Shown: positions 16,934 to 26,448, counted from the stretch's first letter. The stretch: 56,239 nt of DNA from Symplocastrum torsivum CPER-KK1 (GCA_019358875.1 JAHHIF010000052.1:1-56239), one strand, 5' to 3'. Numbers and translations: made by a program. Notes: generated from the letters alone by a model not told the origin.

Positions 16934-18514
16934 ATGCTATTTAATTCTCCTCAATTCATTTTTTTATTTTTACCAGTCACTCTTTTTGTCTTTTTCCAGA
17001 TTGGTAGACGAGGTTATTTCCAGTTAGCAATATTATGGTTAGTTGCCGCTTCTTTATTTTTCTATAGTTGGTGGAACCCAGTTTATCTAGGATTACTAAT
17101 TTTCTCACTGCTGTTCAACTATGCTGTGGGTTCTGCCCTAAGCCAGCGCTTCACAATACCTATTAACCAAAAGTTGCTACTGACTTTAGGCATTGCAGTA
17201 AATATAGCTTTGATTGCTTACTATAAGTACGCTAATTTTTTCGTTGATACGGTTAACGACCTAAGCGGCACAGCTTTTAATCTGAAGACGATTATTCTGC
17301 CTCTAGGTATCTCATTTTTTACCTTTCAGCAAGTTGCCTATTTGGTGGATGCTTATCGAGGAGAAACTAAAGAATACAACTTTCTGAACTACTGCCTATT
17401 CGTTACCTTTTTCCCCCAACTGATTGCTGGTCCAATTGTCCATCACAAAGAGGTGTTGCCTCAGTTTACCCAGCGAGCAATTTATCAGTTTAACCAGGAA
17501 GATATGGCAGTAGGCATCATGATTTTCTCAATGGGGCTATTTAAGAAAGTCATGTTTGCTGACAGTGTTGCTGTCTATGCTACTCCTGTGTTTAATGCTG
17601 CAACTCAGGGTTTACCTATTACATTCTTTGAAGCGTGGGTTGGGGCACTAGCTTACTCATTGCAGCTCTACTTCGACTTTTCTGGATACTCTGATATGGC
17701 AATTGGTGCTGCCCGAATGTTTGGGATTAAGCTACCTGTCAACTTTAACTCGCCCTATAAAGCGGTGAACATTAGCGATTTTTGGCGGCGGTGGCATATC
17801 ACTCTTTCTAACTTCTTGCGAGATTATCTCTACATTCCTCTGGGTGGTAATCGTAAGGGAGAACTACAACGCAATACTAACTTGATGATTACGATGCTGC
17901 TGGGTGGTTTGTGGCATGGTGCAGGTTGGAATTTTGTCTTTTGGGGTGGATTACATGGGTTCGGCTTAGTCGTCAATCATCAATGGCGTTCGTTCCGGAA
18001 ATCGCTGGGACATGATTTGAAAAAGAGTCACTGGTGGAGTCGGGGGTTAAGTTGCTTGGTGACATTTATTTTTGTCGTAGTTGCATGGGTTTTCTTTAGG
18101 GCAGAGAGCATGGCACCTGCGATCGCAATTTTGAAGGCAATGAGCGGTGCCAACAGTATTTCATTGCCATCCTCCCTATCAACGAAGCTAGCCTTTCTAC
18201 AAAGTTGGGGTGTTCAGTTTGATGGCTTAATGCTAAATCTCAAAGCAAGCTCTACAGAAGTAATTCTCTGGATTGGTTCTCTACTATTAATTACCTGGTT
18301 CACGCCCAATACTCAGCAATGGTTGTCCCAGTACAAGCCAGTTCTCAATCAACCGACAGGTGGTACATCTTCAGGTTGGGGCGATCGCTTATGGCAGAAG
18401 TTACAATGGCACCCCACTTCTTTGACTAGCTTTTTGATCAGCCTCGTTACCTTTTTTACGCTTCTCAAGGTTTTGTCTGTAACCCATAGTGAATTTTTGT
18501 ACTTCGATTTCTAA
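16934..18514 (+). CDS. MBOAT-family membrane O-acyltransferase (AlgI-like)
   Basis: A 526-residue integral membrane protein with about ten hydrophobic segments. It has the MBOAT pattern YFDFSGYSDMAIG, SDFWRRWHITLS, FLRDYLYIPLGGNRKG and the catalytic His (about 328) in LGGLWHGAGWNFVFWG. AlgI-type enzymes pass acetyl groups across the inner membrane for O-acetylation of exopolysaccharide or other envelope glycans. The next gene starts 2 bp after its stop and encodes an SGNH-like membrane-anchored protein, so the two probably form an AlgI/AlgJ- or PatA/PatB-like acylation pair. Confidence 0.93.
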   Translation: MLFNSPQFIFLFLPVTLFVFFQIGRRGYFQLAILWLVAASLFFYSWWNPVYLGLLIFSLLFNYAVGSALSQRFTIPINQKLLLTLGIAVNIALIAYYKYANFFVDTVNDLSGTAFNLKTIILPLGISFFTFQQVAYLVDAYRGETKEYNFLNYCLFVTFFPQLIAGPIVHHKEVLPQFTQRAIYQFNQEDMAVGIMIFSMGLFKKVMFADSVAVYATPVFNAATQGLPITFFEAWVGALAYSLQLYFDFSGYSDMAIGAARMFGIKLPVNFNSPYKAVNISDFWRRWHITLSNFLRDYLYIPLGGNRKGELQRNTNLMITMLLGGLWHGAGWNFVFWGGLHGFGLVVNHQWRSFRKSLGHDLKKSHWWSRGLSCLVTFIFVVVAWVFFRAESMAPAIAILKAMSGANSISLPSSLSTKLAFLQSWGVQFDGLMLNLKASSTEVILWIGSLLLITWFTPNTQQWLSQYKPVLNQPTGGTSSGWGDRLWQKLQWHPTSLTSFLISLVTFFTLLKVLSVTHSEFLYFDF

Positions 18515-18516
18515 CC

Positions 18517-19536
18517 ATGAAAAAACCAGCGAAAAATTTTAAAGCATACAACAGACTCATCGCTATCAATTTTGCTGTTTTCTCTGTTGTTATCATCTTG
18601 CTGTCATTGATTCTAGAGCAGCGTAAATTATTAACTGCACCTCAGTTTCTTGCCAGCATCAGCTTTGACGAAAAAGCGAGATTTCTTAAGGATGTAAAAC
18701 CGAAAAACTCTTCATTAATTGCGGTCGGTTCATCTATAGCCGTTAATCATATAGATTCATCTCTTTTAAAGGATGCCAAGGGTAATCAAATACCGTTCAC
18801 AAACTTTGCTTCTTATGGTTTGCAGATGGTTGACCTGAAAGACTTAGTTGACTTCTCTGTAAACTTGAGTGGCAAGCCTAAGACAGTGCTAGTTTTATCA
18901 GCTCCTGTTGACTTTCAGTCCTGCTCACCTAATAAAAAGATGGATGCTCACTATGTATCCTTAAAGAATCTTCATCGGGAGGATGCTGTTAACTATATTC
19001 AGTCAGGTATTCCTGCTGTGTACTACCATGCTAAATACCAAACTCTGTCGAGAATGCTAGACCCTGGCTTGATGCTAGAGGTCAGGAGACAAAGAACAAC
19101 GAATAATACACTTGACTCACTAAAATTTGACTCCAGTGGCTCGGTTTTACTAGAAGTGCCAAAAGAAAATATTCCACCTGATCGATGGGAAGGAAAACAA
19201 TGGTCTAAGGTCATGAGCCAGCTAAGTCAGCAAGATCCCTGCTATGATTCTTTAGAAAATCTTGCCAACTATACCAAACAAAGTGGTATGAATTTAGTGT
19301 TTGTCTTATCCCCAATCCGGCAGGAGTACTTAAGTGAGTTTGACTCAAATCAAAAGAATATGAGTTCTCATAGAGAACGCTTACAATTAATTTTGGGCAA
19401 ATCCAACTATTCACTAATAGATGCCCACACTGACTTACAGCTTTCAGATGAATATTTTGTAGATGCGTTTCATCTAAACAAAAAAGGTTCTCAGATTTTA
19501 ACTAAATATATAAGTCAAGAACTCAACCGTCTATAA
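18517..19536 (+). CDS. Membrane-anchored SGNH-like protein paired with the MBOAT acyltransferase
   Basis: A 339-residue protein with one N-terminal hydrophobic anchor (about 12-32); the rest is predicted outside the cytoplasm. SGNH-type elements are visible: a block-I-like IAVGSSIAVNH (about 68) and a block-V-like Asp/His pair in YFVDAFHLNKKGS near the C-terminus. The sequence between is not close to a named family I can identify. Tight coupling to the MBOAT gene (2 bp gap) suggests it is the extracytoplasmic acetyl acceptor/transferase partner. The function is inferred from context and these motifs. Confidence 0.75.
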   Translation: MKKPAKNFKAYNRLIAINFAVFSVVIILLSLILEQRKLLTAPQFLASISFDEKARFLKDVKPKNSSLIAVGSSIAVNHIDSSLLKDAKGNQIPFTNFASYGLQMVDLKDLVDFSVNLSGKPKTVLVLSAPVDFQSCSPNKKMDAHYVSLKNLHREDAVNYIQSGIPAVYYHAKYQTLSRMLDPGLMLEVRRQRTTNNTLDSLKFDSSGSVLLEVPKENIPPDRWEGKQWSKVMSQLSQQDPCYDSLENLANYTKQSGMNLVFVLSPIRQEYLSEFDSNQKNMSSHRERLQLILGKSNYSLIDAHTDLQLSDEYFVDAFHLNKKGSQILTKYISQELNRL

Positions 19537-19593
19537 ATAGGACGCCTGAAGGTGGTATCTCGATAATCAATCCGTTATCTACCTCAAAAAACC

Positions 19594-21258
19594 TTATGGC
19601 TGCTGTGTCGCCAGTAGGGGAGCGGCTTGTAGTAGTGTCTTGGTGTAGGGATGTTGGGGATTAGTAAATAGCTCGTGAGTGGGGCCGATTTCAACAATCT
19701 GACCACTATTCATTACAGCGATGCGATCGCATAAAAATCTCGCCAGCCACAAGTCGTGAGTAATGAACAAATAGGTAAGGTTAAATTCCGCCTTCAACTC
19801 CAGCATCAAATCCAGCACCTGCGACTGGACGCTAGCATCCAGCATACTCACAGGTTCATCGCAGATTAGCAGACTGGGGCGCGTAATTAAAGCCCGTGCG
19901 ATCGCAACTCGTTGCTGCTGTCCTCCTGATAAGTCACTTGGATAGCGATGATAGTAGTCCTCTGTTGGTGTAAGACCGACTCGTTCTAACATCTGCACCA
20001 CTTGGCGTTTGGCTTCATCAGGAGTCGCCAGTTGATGAATAAATAAGGGGTCAGCAATACTTTGACCGACTGTCATCAATGGGTTCAGACAAGCATGGGG
20101 GTCTTGAAAGACCATTTGGATTTGACGCCGTGACTGCCGCAGAGACTGCCGTGATAACTGAGTTAAATCTTTCCCTAAAAACTCAACAGTTCCAGAAGTC
20201 GGGCGAATTAACTGCAAAATGGTACGGGATAACGTACTCTTGCCACAACCCGATTCCCCTACCAGTCCGAGAATTTCACCCGAATTGAGTTCAAAGCTTA
20301 CATTGTCTACGGCTTTGATGTAGGTCGCCTCTTTTCTGAAAACCAGTTGCTCAATAATATTACGTTCTAAAGTGTAGTACTGCTTTAAATCTTTAACTCG
20401 CAATAGTGGTGAGGCGTTAGTCGTTAAGGTAGAGGTATTTGCTTTTAAAGGCTGCTCGTCTACAGCTTGGATATGCAAAGCCGCTTCTAAAAGCGATCGC
20501 GTATACTCATGCTGGGGTCGCCGGAGAATCGTTCCCACCGCACCCTTTTCTACAATCTTCCCCCCATACATCACTGCTATGGTGTCGCAATATTCTCCTA
20601 CCATTGCTAGGTCGTGAGAAATTAGCAACAGCCCCATGTCTCGTTCACGGCACAGTCGTGTCAACTCCTTTAAAATCTGCGCCGCAACCGTGACATCAAG
20701 GCTAGTCGTTGGTTCATCAGCAACAATCAGCTTCGGGTTAAGTAATAAAGCAAGTGCGATCGCAACTCGTTGCCGCATCCCTCCGCTAAACTCATGGGGA
20801 TACTGTGACCACCGATTAGCATCAATCTTCACCGCATCCAGCGTCTCAAGCGCTCTTTCTTTACTCTGACTTCTTGATAGCTGGGGCTGATGCGCTTGTA
20901 AGGTTTCAATGCAATGTTCCCCAATCGTCATCAACGGGTCAAGCCGAGTCATGGGGTCTTGAAACACCAACGCCACGGCTTCCCCACGAAACTGACGCAT
21001 CTGAGCAGGGGCCAAATCAAAAACCGATTGCCCTGAAAAGTTTACTCGTCCTTCAATTCGTGTTGATTCGGGTAACAGGCGCATCGCCGCTCGTCCCAGC
21101 GTTGACTTGCCGCAACCTGACTCTCCCACCAACCCCAATCGCTCTCCAGCATCCAGCGTGAACGAGACATCATCAACTGCCCATTGGAGCATTGGCGCTG
21201 AACGGCTTTGGGGATAAGCAACCCGTAAATTTTCTACATGAAACAGGGCTTCACTCAT
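19594..21258 (-). CDS. Peptide-type ABC transporter ATPase, fused double domain (DppD-DppF like)
   Basis: A 554-residue cytoplasmic ATPase made of two ABC domains in tandem. Domain 1 (about 1-265) has Walker A GESGCGKST, signature FSGGMRQRVAIA and Walker B LIVADEPTTSLD. Domain 2 (about 285-550) repeats these with GESGCGKST, LSGGQQQRVAIARAL and LLICDEPVSMLD. Both domains end in the oligopeptide/dipeptide-type C-terminal extension (HEYTRSLLEAA; HPYTKTLLQAAP). Both ATP sites look intact. Permease and binding-protein genes are not adjacent, so it serves a transporter encoded elsewhere; the substrate (peptide, nickel or glycoside) is unresolved. Confidence 0.92.
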   Translation of the reverse strand: MSEALFHVENLRVAYPQSRSAPMLQWAVDDVSFTLDAGERLGLVGESGCGKSTLGRAAMRLLPESTRIEGRVNFSGQSVFDLAPAQMRQFRGEAVALVFQDPMTRLDPLMTIGEHCIETLQAHQPQLSRSQSKERALETLDAVKIDANRWSQYPHEFSGGMRQRVAIALALLLNPKLIVADEPTTSLDVTVAAQILKELTRLCRERDMGLLLISHDLAMVGEYCDTIAVMYGGKIVEKGAVGTILRRPQHEYTRSLLEAALHIQAVDEQPLKANTSTLTTNASPLLRVKDLKQYYTLERNIIEQLVFRKEATYIKAVDNVSFELNSGEILGLVGESGCGKSTLSRTILQLIRPTSGTVEFLGKDLTQLSRQSLRQSRRQIQMVFQDPHACLNPLMTVGQSIADPLFIHQLATPDEAKRQVVQMLERVGLTPTEDYYHRYPSDLSGGQQQRVAIARALITRPSLLICDEPVSMLDASVQSQVLDLMLELKAEFNLTYLFITHDLWLARFLCDRIAVMNSGQIVEIGPTHELFTNPQHPYTKTLLQAAPLLATQQP

Positions 21259-21353
21259 TTTTCGTCCTTAGTTGCAATAGCCAACGACAATGGACAACAA
21301 GCAACAACTTAATGCACAAATTGCTCAACGTGATCTAACCTAGTGACAACCAC

Positions 21354-21947
21354 TTACTGTTCAATTCTCGTATCTGGGCTTTGAGCGTTCACTGACACTC
21401 GCCGCATCAAGTAGGCAACTCCAAAATCTCCATTCGGATGCTTTTCCAGCAACTCAGCGAGTTCAAATACACGCGCTGCTAATTCGCTCCCCAACTTTTC
21501 AACGGTTGCTTGACGCTCTTGTTGAGAAAATTTGTGTTCTCGTACCTTTGTCTGCCATTCATTAGTAAACAACTGCTCAATAGTGGTGTGCAGTCCCAGA
21601 CGTTCCAGAATATCCCATTCTCCATAGTCGCACCAGATTCCACGGCATTGCAGACACCGCTCTACATAAAACGGTGTCTTCAGGTTGACCTTCGCTCGTG
21701 ATAGATAGCGCTGGCACTCTGGACACAAAGCCGCTTTGGCATCGAAGGGCGATTGGACAAAATCTACATTAATCGTTTTGGAGAGTACCGTGGGTACTAC
21801 TGGATTGTAAGATTGACGGGTCTGCCAAGCTTCATACTCACTGGCAGGAATCCAGGTTCCTTTGCACTCATCGCAATACTTCACGGCAAACTTGTTATCG
21901 AAAATGCCGTCCAAGAGTGTTACTTTTCTACATTTCGGGCAATGCAC
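21354..21947 (-). CDS. zf-TFIIB-type zinc-ribbon protein
   Basis: A 197-residue protein with two zinc ribbons. The first is MHCPKCRK followed by YCDECKGTWIPASEYE. The second is ALCPECQRYLSRAK followed by RCLQCRGIWCDYGEWDILE. The Gly-Thr/Ile-Trp plus acidic residues after the second Cys pair is the zf-TFIIB (PF13453) pattern. The C-terminal part (about 135-197) is helical. The biochemical role of the family is unknown. It lies 95 bp from the ABC ATPase on the same strand. Confidence 0.85.
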   Translation of the reverse strand: MHCPKCRKVTLLDGIFDNKFAVKYCDECKGTWIPASEYEAWQTRQSYNPVVPTVLSKTINVDFVQSPFDAKAALCPECQRYLSRAKVNLKTPFYVERCLQCRGIWCDYGEWDILERLGLHTTIEQLFTNEWQTKVREHKFSQQERQATVEKLGSELAARVFELAELLEKHPNGDFGVAYLMRRVSVNAQSPDTRIEQ

Positions 21948-22098
21948 AGATTTTCCTTCCTCAAAGTGTCCAATTTTTCTATCTAATCTACTCCGAGAGG
22001 GCAGCCTTAGTGAGTTTACAGGCTAATGGTTTGGTTTTATATCAATAGTTCAATGGAAGCCAGTAACCGACAATAAATATCATCCACTCTAGCTAGCT

Positions 22099-22470
22099 CT
22101 ACTGTTCCAGTAATGCTTCACAGTAGCGAATTAGAGTCGAGATGCGATCGCACACACTCCCTGTCCGAGTCTGAGTCGTTGCAGCACTTCGCGCTGCTTG
22201 CAAAAGCATCAAATCCGTCTCCAACAATCGCATCTGCTTGTAGATTTCTGTCTGAATCGACTGCCATCGGGACATAATATCCACGGCAACGTCATCAGCA
22301 CTTAAGCTCGCAACTTCCGAAAGAAATAGTTGTCTTATCTGCTGGAACTGTTCATGGAGTGCTAAGCTCTCTGAATCCTTGGCAATAACGGTTTTGTGTA
22401 ATTCTTCTAAGACCTGTTTAAATTCCTGATAGCGTTGATGATGTGATGGTTGTAACATTCTGGCTCTCAT
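22099..22470 (-). CDS. patD: PatD-like heterocyst-frequency control protein
   Basis: A 123-residue all-helical protein. The pattern YQEFKQVLEELHKTV, a central stretch VDIMSRWQSIQTEIYKQMRLLETDLMLLQAAR and the C-terminal ISTLIRYCEALL match my memory of the small PatD family, which in Anabaena limits heterocyst frequency through interaction with the division machinery. PatD homologues also occur in cyanobacteria without heterocysts, so presence does not prove differentiation. The start may be Met1 or Met5. The identification is by recollection of sequence and is moderately certain. Confidence 0.6.
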   Translation of the reverse strand: MRARMLQPSHHQRYQEFKQVLEELHKTVIAKDSESLALHEQFQQIRQLFLSEVASLSADDVAVDIMSRWQSIQTEIYKQMRLLETDLMLLQAARSAATTQTRTGSVCDRISTLIRYCEALLEQ

Positions 22471-22850
22471 TGATCTAGAATTAATGTAAAGAATTTTGTC
22501 TTTTTAATAAAGGAGATTGGTTAATAGCAAAGCAAGCCTTTAAGGATTAATCCTTGCAGTAAGCTTTCTTTACCAAGAAGAGATGAGCTTTTCTAGCATT
22601 CTCGCACCTGCTCCTTCGCAATTTAATAAGCGCTTATCGTAGGGAGCGCTCACTCTTGCCTCAGCTAAAGCTCCTAGCTTTTGCTTAGGTACCTTGTACG
22701 ACCTTACCCAAAAATCCTCTCCAGTCATCCTGACTAAATTTCACACTTCAAAAGAGGTAAGGAACAACCAATGGTTCTGCAAGGCTACTGTTCTCACAGT
22801 ACTTCTGCTAAACTCTCAGATCTATTTTTTACTCACTAAGCAAAAAAAAT
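22471..22850. other. 380-bp divergent intergenic region between patD-like gene and relA/spoT
   Basis: No gene is supported. It must hold the promoters of both flanking genes, which are transcribed away from each other. A 14-bp palindrome AAGGATTAATCCTT lies at 22542-22555. A short frame beginning at 22694 overlaps the relA start and lacks family resemblance. Confidence 0.5.
22542..22555. promoter_or_regulatory. 14-bp perfect palindrome, possible operator
   Basis: AAGGATTAATCCTT is a perfect palindrome 72 bp upstream of the patD-like start and about 300 bp upstream of relA/spoT. It is flanked by GCAAG on the left and TGC on the right, extending the dyad imperfectly. No regulator is identified. 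Confidence 0.3.
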
Positions 22851-25094
22851 ATGAATGCTACAGCCACAACCTCCACTCTTGACCTTGATGTTCCAGGCTG
22901 GCTGCAAGACTGCTTAATCGCCGCCTCACCTGCTACTGAGAAACCAGTGCCAGATGATACCAGTTTGATTTGTCGAGCCTTTGAATTTGCTTACCAACTG
23001 CATGAAGGTCAATACCGAGCCTCAGGAGAACATTACATTGCTCATCCAGTAGCCGTTGCTGGGTTGTTGAGGGATTTGGGTGGCAGCAGTGTGATGATAG
23101 CGGCTGGGTTTCTGCATGATGTTGTGGAAGATACAGACATCACGGTAGAAGAAATCGAATCCCGGTTCGGAGTAGAGGTGCGGCGACTTGTTGAAGGAGT
23201 TACAAAACTCTCTAAGTTTAACTTCTCTAGTAAAACCGAGCGTCAAGCCGAGAACTTTCGCCGGATGTTCCTCGCGATGGCGGCAGATGTTCGGGTTATT
23301 GTCGTCAAGTTGGCAGATAGACTGCACAATATGCGGACGCTAGAACACCTGAATCCAGAGAAACAGCGGCGAATTGCCTTGGAAACAAGGGAAATTTTTG
23401 CACCCCTCGCCAATCGCTTAGGAATTGGTCGCTTTAAGTGGGAATTGGAGGATTTAGCGTTTAAGTATCTGGAACCAGAGGCTTTCCGAGAAATGCAAGC
23501 ACTCGTTGTCGAGCGTCGCCAAGATCGAGAAGACCGCTTAGTTAAGGTAACAGAAATTTTGCGCGATCGCTTGGAGGGAGTAGGTGTCAAGTGCATAGAT
23601 ATCAATGGACGTCCGAAGCACTTGTATGGCATTTATCAGAAGATGCAGCGGCAGCAGAAAGGGTTTCATGAAATCTACGATATTGCGGCGATGCGGCTGA
23701 TTGTGCAAACCAAGGAAGAGTGCTATCGCGCCTTGGCAATCGTTCATGATGCCTTTCGACCGATTCCGGGGCGGTTCAAAGACTACATTGGTTTACCGAA
23801 GCCAAACCGTTACCAGTCGTTACATACAGGTGTGATTGGTCTAAGTGGTCGTCCGATTGAAGTGCAAATTCGCACCCTGGAAATGCATCACGTTGCGGAG
23901 TTAGGAATTGCGGCGCATTGGAAGTACAAGGAAAGTGGCGGTTCTAGCAATACTCGCTTCACAGCAGAGGATGAAAAGCTGACTTGGCTACGGCAGTTGC
24001 TGGAATGGCAGAATGACCTGAAGGATGCTCAGGAGTACATGGACAGCGTCAAAGATAATTTATTTGATGACGATGTTTATGTATTTACGCCAAGTGGGGA
24101 TGTTGTGTCCTTGAGTCGGGGTGCAACACCAGTAGACTTTGCCTATCGGATTCACACGGAAGTCGGCAACCACTGTGCAGGTGTGCGCGTGAATGGGCAG
24201 TGGCGCGTGTTAGATAGTCCATTGCACAACGGCGACATCGTTGAAATTATTACCCAGAAAAACAGTCACCCCAGTTTAGATTGGCTAAATTTTGTGGTGA
24301 CACCCAGCGCCCGGAACCGGATTCGGCAATGGTATAAGCGATCGCATCGAGAAGAAAATGTTGCTCGTGGTCGAGAACTACTGGAAAAGGAACTCGGCAA
24401 AAAAGGCTTTGAATCGTTGCTAAAATCCGATCCGATGCAGGCTGTAGCAGAGCGATGTAACTACCATACAGTTGAAGACTTACTGGCAGCCTTAGGTTAT
24501 GGCGAACTAACGCTGAATATCGTAGTCAATCGCCTGCGAGAAGCTGTAAAAGCCAAGCAACCAATTGAAACGGATTCACAAGAGGCAGTAACTCAGACCC
24601 CTGTTGTTAAAATCCCCTCTACGGGTGGTAGTAAAGGTGAACCGATTGCTGGTGTCGAAGGGCTACTCCATCACCTTGCAGGTTGTTGCAATCCCGTTCC
24701 TGGTGAACCGATTATTGGTGCCGTCACTCGCATCCGTGGCATTTCAATTCACCGACAGGGATGCCCCAATGTTGAAAGTGTACCCGGAGAGCGGTTAGTT
24801 CCTGTTAGCTGGAATCCGACAGATGCAGATAATGGGCGTCCTCAAACTTATCCTGTCAACATTCAAATGGAAGTGATTGATCGAGTGGGTGTCTTTAAAG
24901 ATATCCTGTCACGCTTAAGTGACCAAAATATTAATGTTCGCAACGCCCAAGTCAGAACTCAAGAAGGTAAACCAGCCATTATCGACCTGTGCATTGACAT
25001 TCGTGACCACAAGCAACTAGAAAGTAGCTTCTGCCAAATCAGAAAAATGAGTGATATTTTGAATATGCGTCGCATCAGTCAGGTTGAGGAGTAG
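22851..25094 (+). CDS. relA/spoT: Bifunctional (p)ppGpp synthetase/hydrolase
   Basis: This stringent-response enzyme makes and degrades (p)ppGpp. The 747-residue protein has: an HD hydrolase domain (about 40-200) with HPVAVAGLL and GFLHDVVEDTD; a RelA_SpoT synthetase domain (about 240-350) with GRPKHLYGIYQKM, the RFKD motif of bifunctional enzymes, and YIGLPKPNRYQSLHTGVIG. A TGS domain (about 400-460; VYVFTPSGDVVSL) follows, then a zinc/conserved-Cys region (AGCCNPVPG) and a C-terminal ACT domain. Both catalytic centres look intact. It is probably the only long Rel of the organism. Confidence 0.96.
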   Translation: MNATATTSTLDLDVPGWLQDCLIAASPATEKPVPDDTSLICRAFEFAYQLHEGQYRASGEHYIAHPVAVAGLLRDLGGSSVMIAAGFLHDVVEDTDITVEEIESRFGVEVRRLVEGVTKLSKFNFSSKTERQAENFRRMFLAMAADVRVIVVKLADRLHNMRTLEHLNPEKQRRIALETREIFAPLANRLGIGRFKWELEDLAFKYLEPEAFREMQALVVERRQDREDRLVKVTEILRDRLEGVGVKCIDINGRPKHLYGIYQKMQRQQKGFHEIYDIAAMRLIVQTKEECYRALAIVHDAFRPIPGRFKDYIGLPKPNRYQSLHTGVIGLSGRPIEVQIRTLEMHHVAELGIAAHWKYKESGGSSNTRFTAEDEKLTWLRQLLEWQNDLKDAQEYMDSVKDNLFDDDVYVFTPSGDVVSLSRGATPVDFAYRIHTEVGNHCAGVRVNGQWRVLDSPLHNGDIVEIITQKNSHPSLDWLNFVVTPSARNRIRQWYKRSHREENVARGRELLEKELGKKGFESLLKSDPMQAVAERCNYHTVEDLLAALGYGELTLNIVVNRLREAVKAKQPIETDSQEAVTQTPVVKIPSTGGSKGEPIAGVEGLLHHLAGCCNPVPGEPIIGAVTRIRGISIHRQGCPNVESVPGERLVPVSWNPTDADNGRPQTYPVNIQMEVIDRVGVFKDILSRLSDQNINVRNAQVRTQEGKPAIIDLCIDIRDHKQLESSFCQIRKMSDILNMRRISQVEE

Positions 25095-25114
25095 TTAGTT
25101 GTTGGTTGTTATTG
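25095..25114. repeat. Heptameric short tandem repeat (TTAGTTG type)
   Basis: TTAGTTG-TTGGTTG-TTATTG starts directly after the relA/spoT stop. It is inverted relative to the CTAACAA units before the next gene at 25295, so the two could pair in an RNA or cruciform. Confidence 0.6.
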
Positions 25115-25294
25115 ATACCGCAGGGGCTTCGGGAGAAACCCTTCCTAATGGGTAGGACAAAGTTGGGAGGGTTTAGTGAGAATGGCAGAGTATCCCGCGA
25201 AGGAAAGCTAGTCATTGATGAACTAGCATTCAATCAAACTTATATCGAGTGCATTTGAGCAGTTCGTATATAAGTTGTCGCTTTTTGTTTGTTG

Positions 25295-25320
25295 CAACTA
25301 ACAACTAACAACTAACAACT
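25295..25320. repeat. Heptameric short tandem repeat (CAACTAA x3.7)
   Basis: Three full copies of CAACTAA plus CAACT end 11 bp before the lipid kinase start codon. They occupy the position where a ribosome-binding site should be, and no strong Shine-Dalgarno sequence is visible there. Confidence 0.7.
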
Positions 25321-25331
25321 GACTACCAACC

Positions 25332-26297
25332 ATGAAGCGTTCTGCCTGCCTTATCTTTAATCCAGTTGCTGGTCAAAGCGACCCTGACCAAGATTTGTCA
25401 CAAATTCAGGCGCTTTTAGATCCTGAATTCGACCTAGATATTCGCTTGACAACGCCAGAGGTTGATGCATCTCAACTGGCGTATGATGCCGTAGCCCGTG
25501 GTGTTCACATGGTTATTGCCTCTGGCGGTGATGGTACCCTCTCGGCAGCGGCTGAAGCCTTAGTGGGAACTAATATTCCTTTCGGTATCATTTCACGGGG
25601 TACTGCCAATGCCTTTGCTTCTGCGTTGAACATTCCAGACACAATTGAAGCGGCTTGTCAGACAATTTTGGGGGGAGTAACAAAGGTTGTTGATGCCGCA
25701 CAGTGTAACGGAAAACCAATGGTTTTGCTGGTTGGCATTGGCTTCGAGGCAGAAATGGTGGAAAAAGCAGATCGAGAAGCAAAGAACCGTTTAGGGATGC
25801 TAGCTTACGTCCTAGCGGGAGTCCAGCAACTGCGGGATTTTGAAAACTTTGAAGTCGAGATTGAGACAGAGGATAGAGTAATTACGGTTTCAGCGGCGGC
25901 TGTAACGATAGCGAATGCCGCCCCACCAACATCAATTCTTGCTCAGGGACCAGCAGGTATTATTTATGATGATGGTTTGCTCGATTTAACTGTAGTAGCA
26001 CCTCTAAATCGGACTGGTGCGATCGCATCAGCTTATCACCTCTTACAATCAGCACTTCGCGGCGATGCGGCAGAACGAGATGATATTGGCTATCTTCGAG
26101 CAAGACGTATTAAAGTGACCACACAGCCACCTCAGAAAGTTGTTCTGGATGGGGAGATTATTGGCACAATGCCTGTTGAAGTCGAGTGTATTCCGGGTGG
26201 CTTGACCATTTGTGTGCCACAGGAAGAAGAAGTTCAACCCGGTGAAAAACTTGAGGGACTGCCAGAATTGAGCGTTGAGTCGAGATATCCAATATAA
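25332..26297 (+). CDS. YegS/DagK-type lipid kinase
   Basis: A 321-residue member of the diacylglycerol/sphingosine kinase fold, which phosphorylates diacylglycerol-like lipids at the membrane surface. It has the nucleotide-binding IFNPVAGQ near the N-terminus, ASGGDGTLSAAAEAL (GGDGT, about 58-72), and GIISRGTANAFASALNIP. Later segments include VGIGFEAEMV, GPAGIIYDDGLLDLTVV and VVLDGEIIG. The length is typical. It stands between a heptameric repeat leader and a hairpin terminator. Confidence 0.9.
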   Translation: MKRSACLIFNPVAGQSDPDQDLSQIQALLDPEFDLDIRLTTPEVDASQLAYDAVARGVHMVIASGGDGTLSAAAEALVGTNIPFGIISRGTANAFASALNIPDTIEAACQTILGGVTKVVDAAQCNGKPMVLLVGIGFEAEMVEKADREAKNRLGMLAYVLAGVQQLRDFENFEVEIETEDRVITVSAAAVTIANAAPPTSILAQGPAGIIYDDGLLDLTVVAPLNRTGAIASAYHLLQSALRGDAAERDDIGYLRARRIKVTTQPPQKVVLDGEIIGTMPVEVECIPGGLTICVPQEEEVQPGEKLEGLPELSVESRYPI

Positions 26298-26312
26298 AAG
26301 CTATCGGTACTC

Positions 26313-26366
26313 AGCTATCAGCTTGGAAGAATCCTTCTTTAGATAAAGCTGATGGCTGATTATTTT
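26313..26366 (+). terminator. Hairpin with T-rich tail after the lipid kinase gene
   Basis: AGCTATCAGCTT (26313-26324) pairs with AAGCTGATGGCT (26346-26357), with one G-U-type position and a loop of about 21 bases. GATTATTTTC follows. It lies 16 bp past the lipid kinase stop and before the opposing NTF2-like gene. Confidence 0.5.
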
Positions 26367-26448
26367 CTGTAAATAAGCGATTTCATCTTACTAAAACATC
26401 CTTTTTGTTAGTATCAAATCTAACAATTTGAGCTGTATAATTGCTTGC

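Noticed and set aside
22694..22882. A 62-residue frame before relA/spoT
   Set aside because: It overlaps the well-supported relA/spoT start and its composition is that of AT-rich non-coding DNA.
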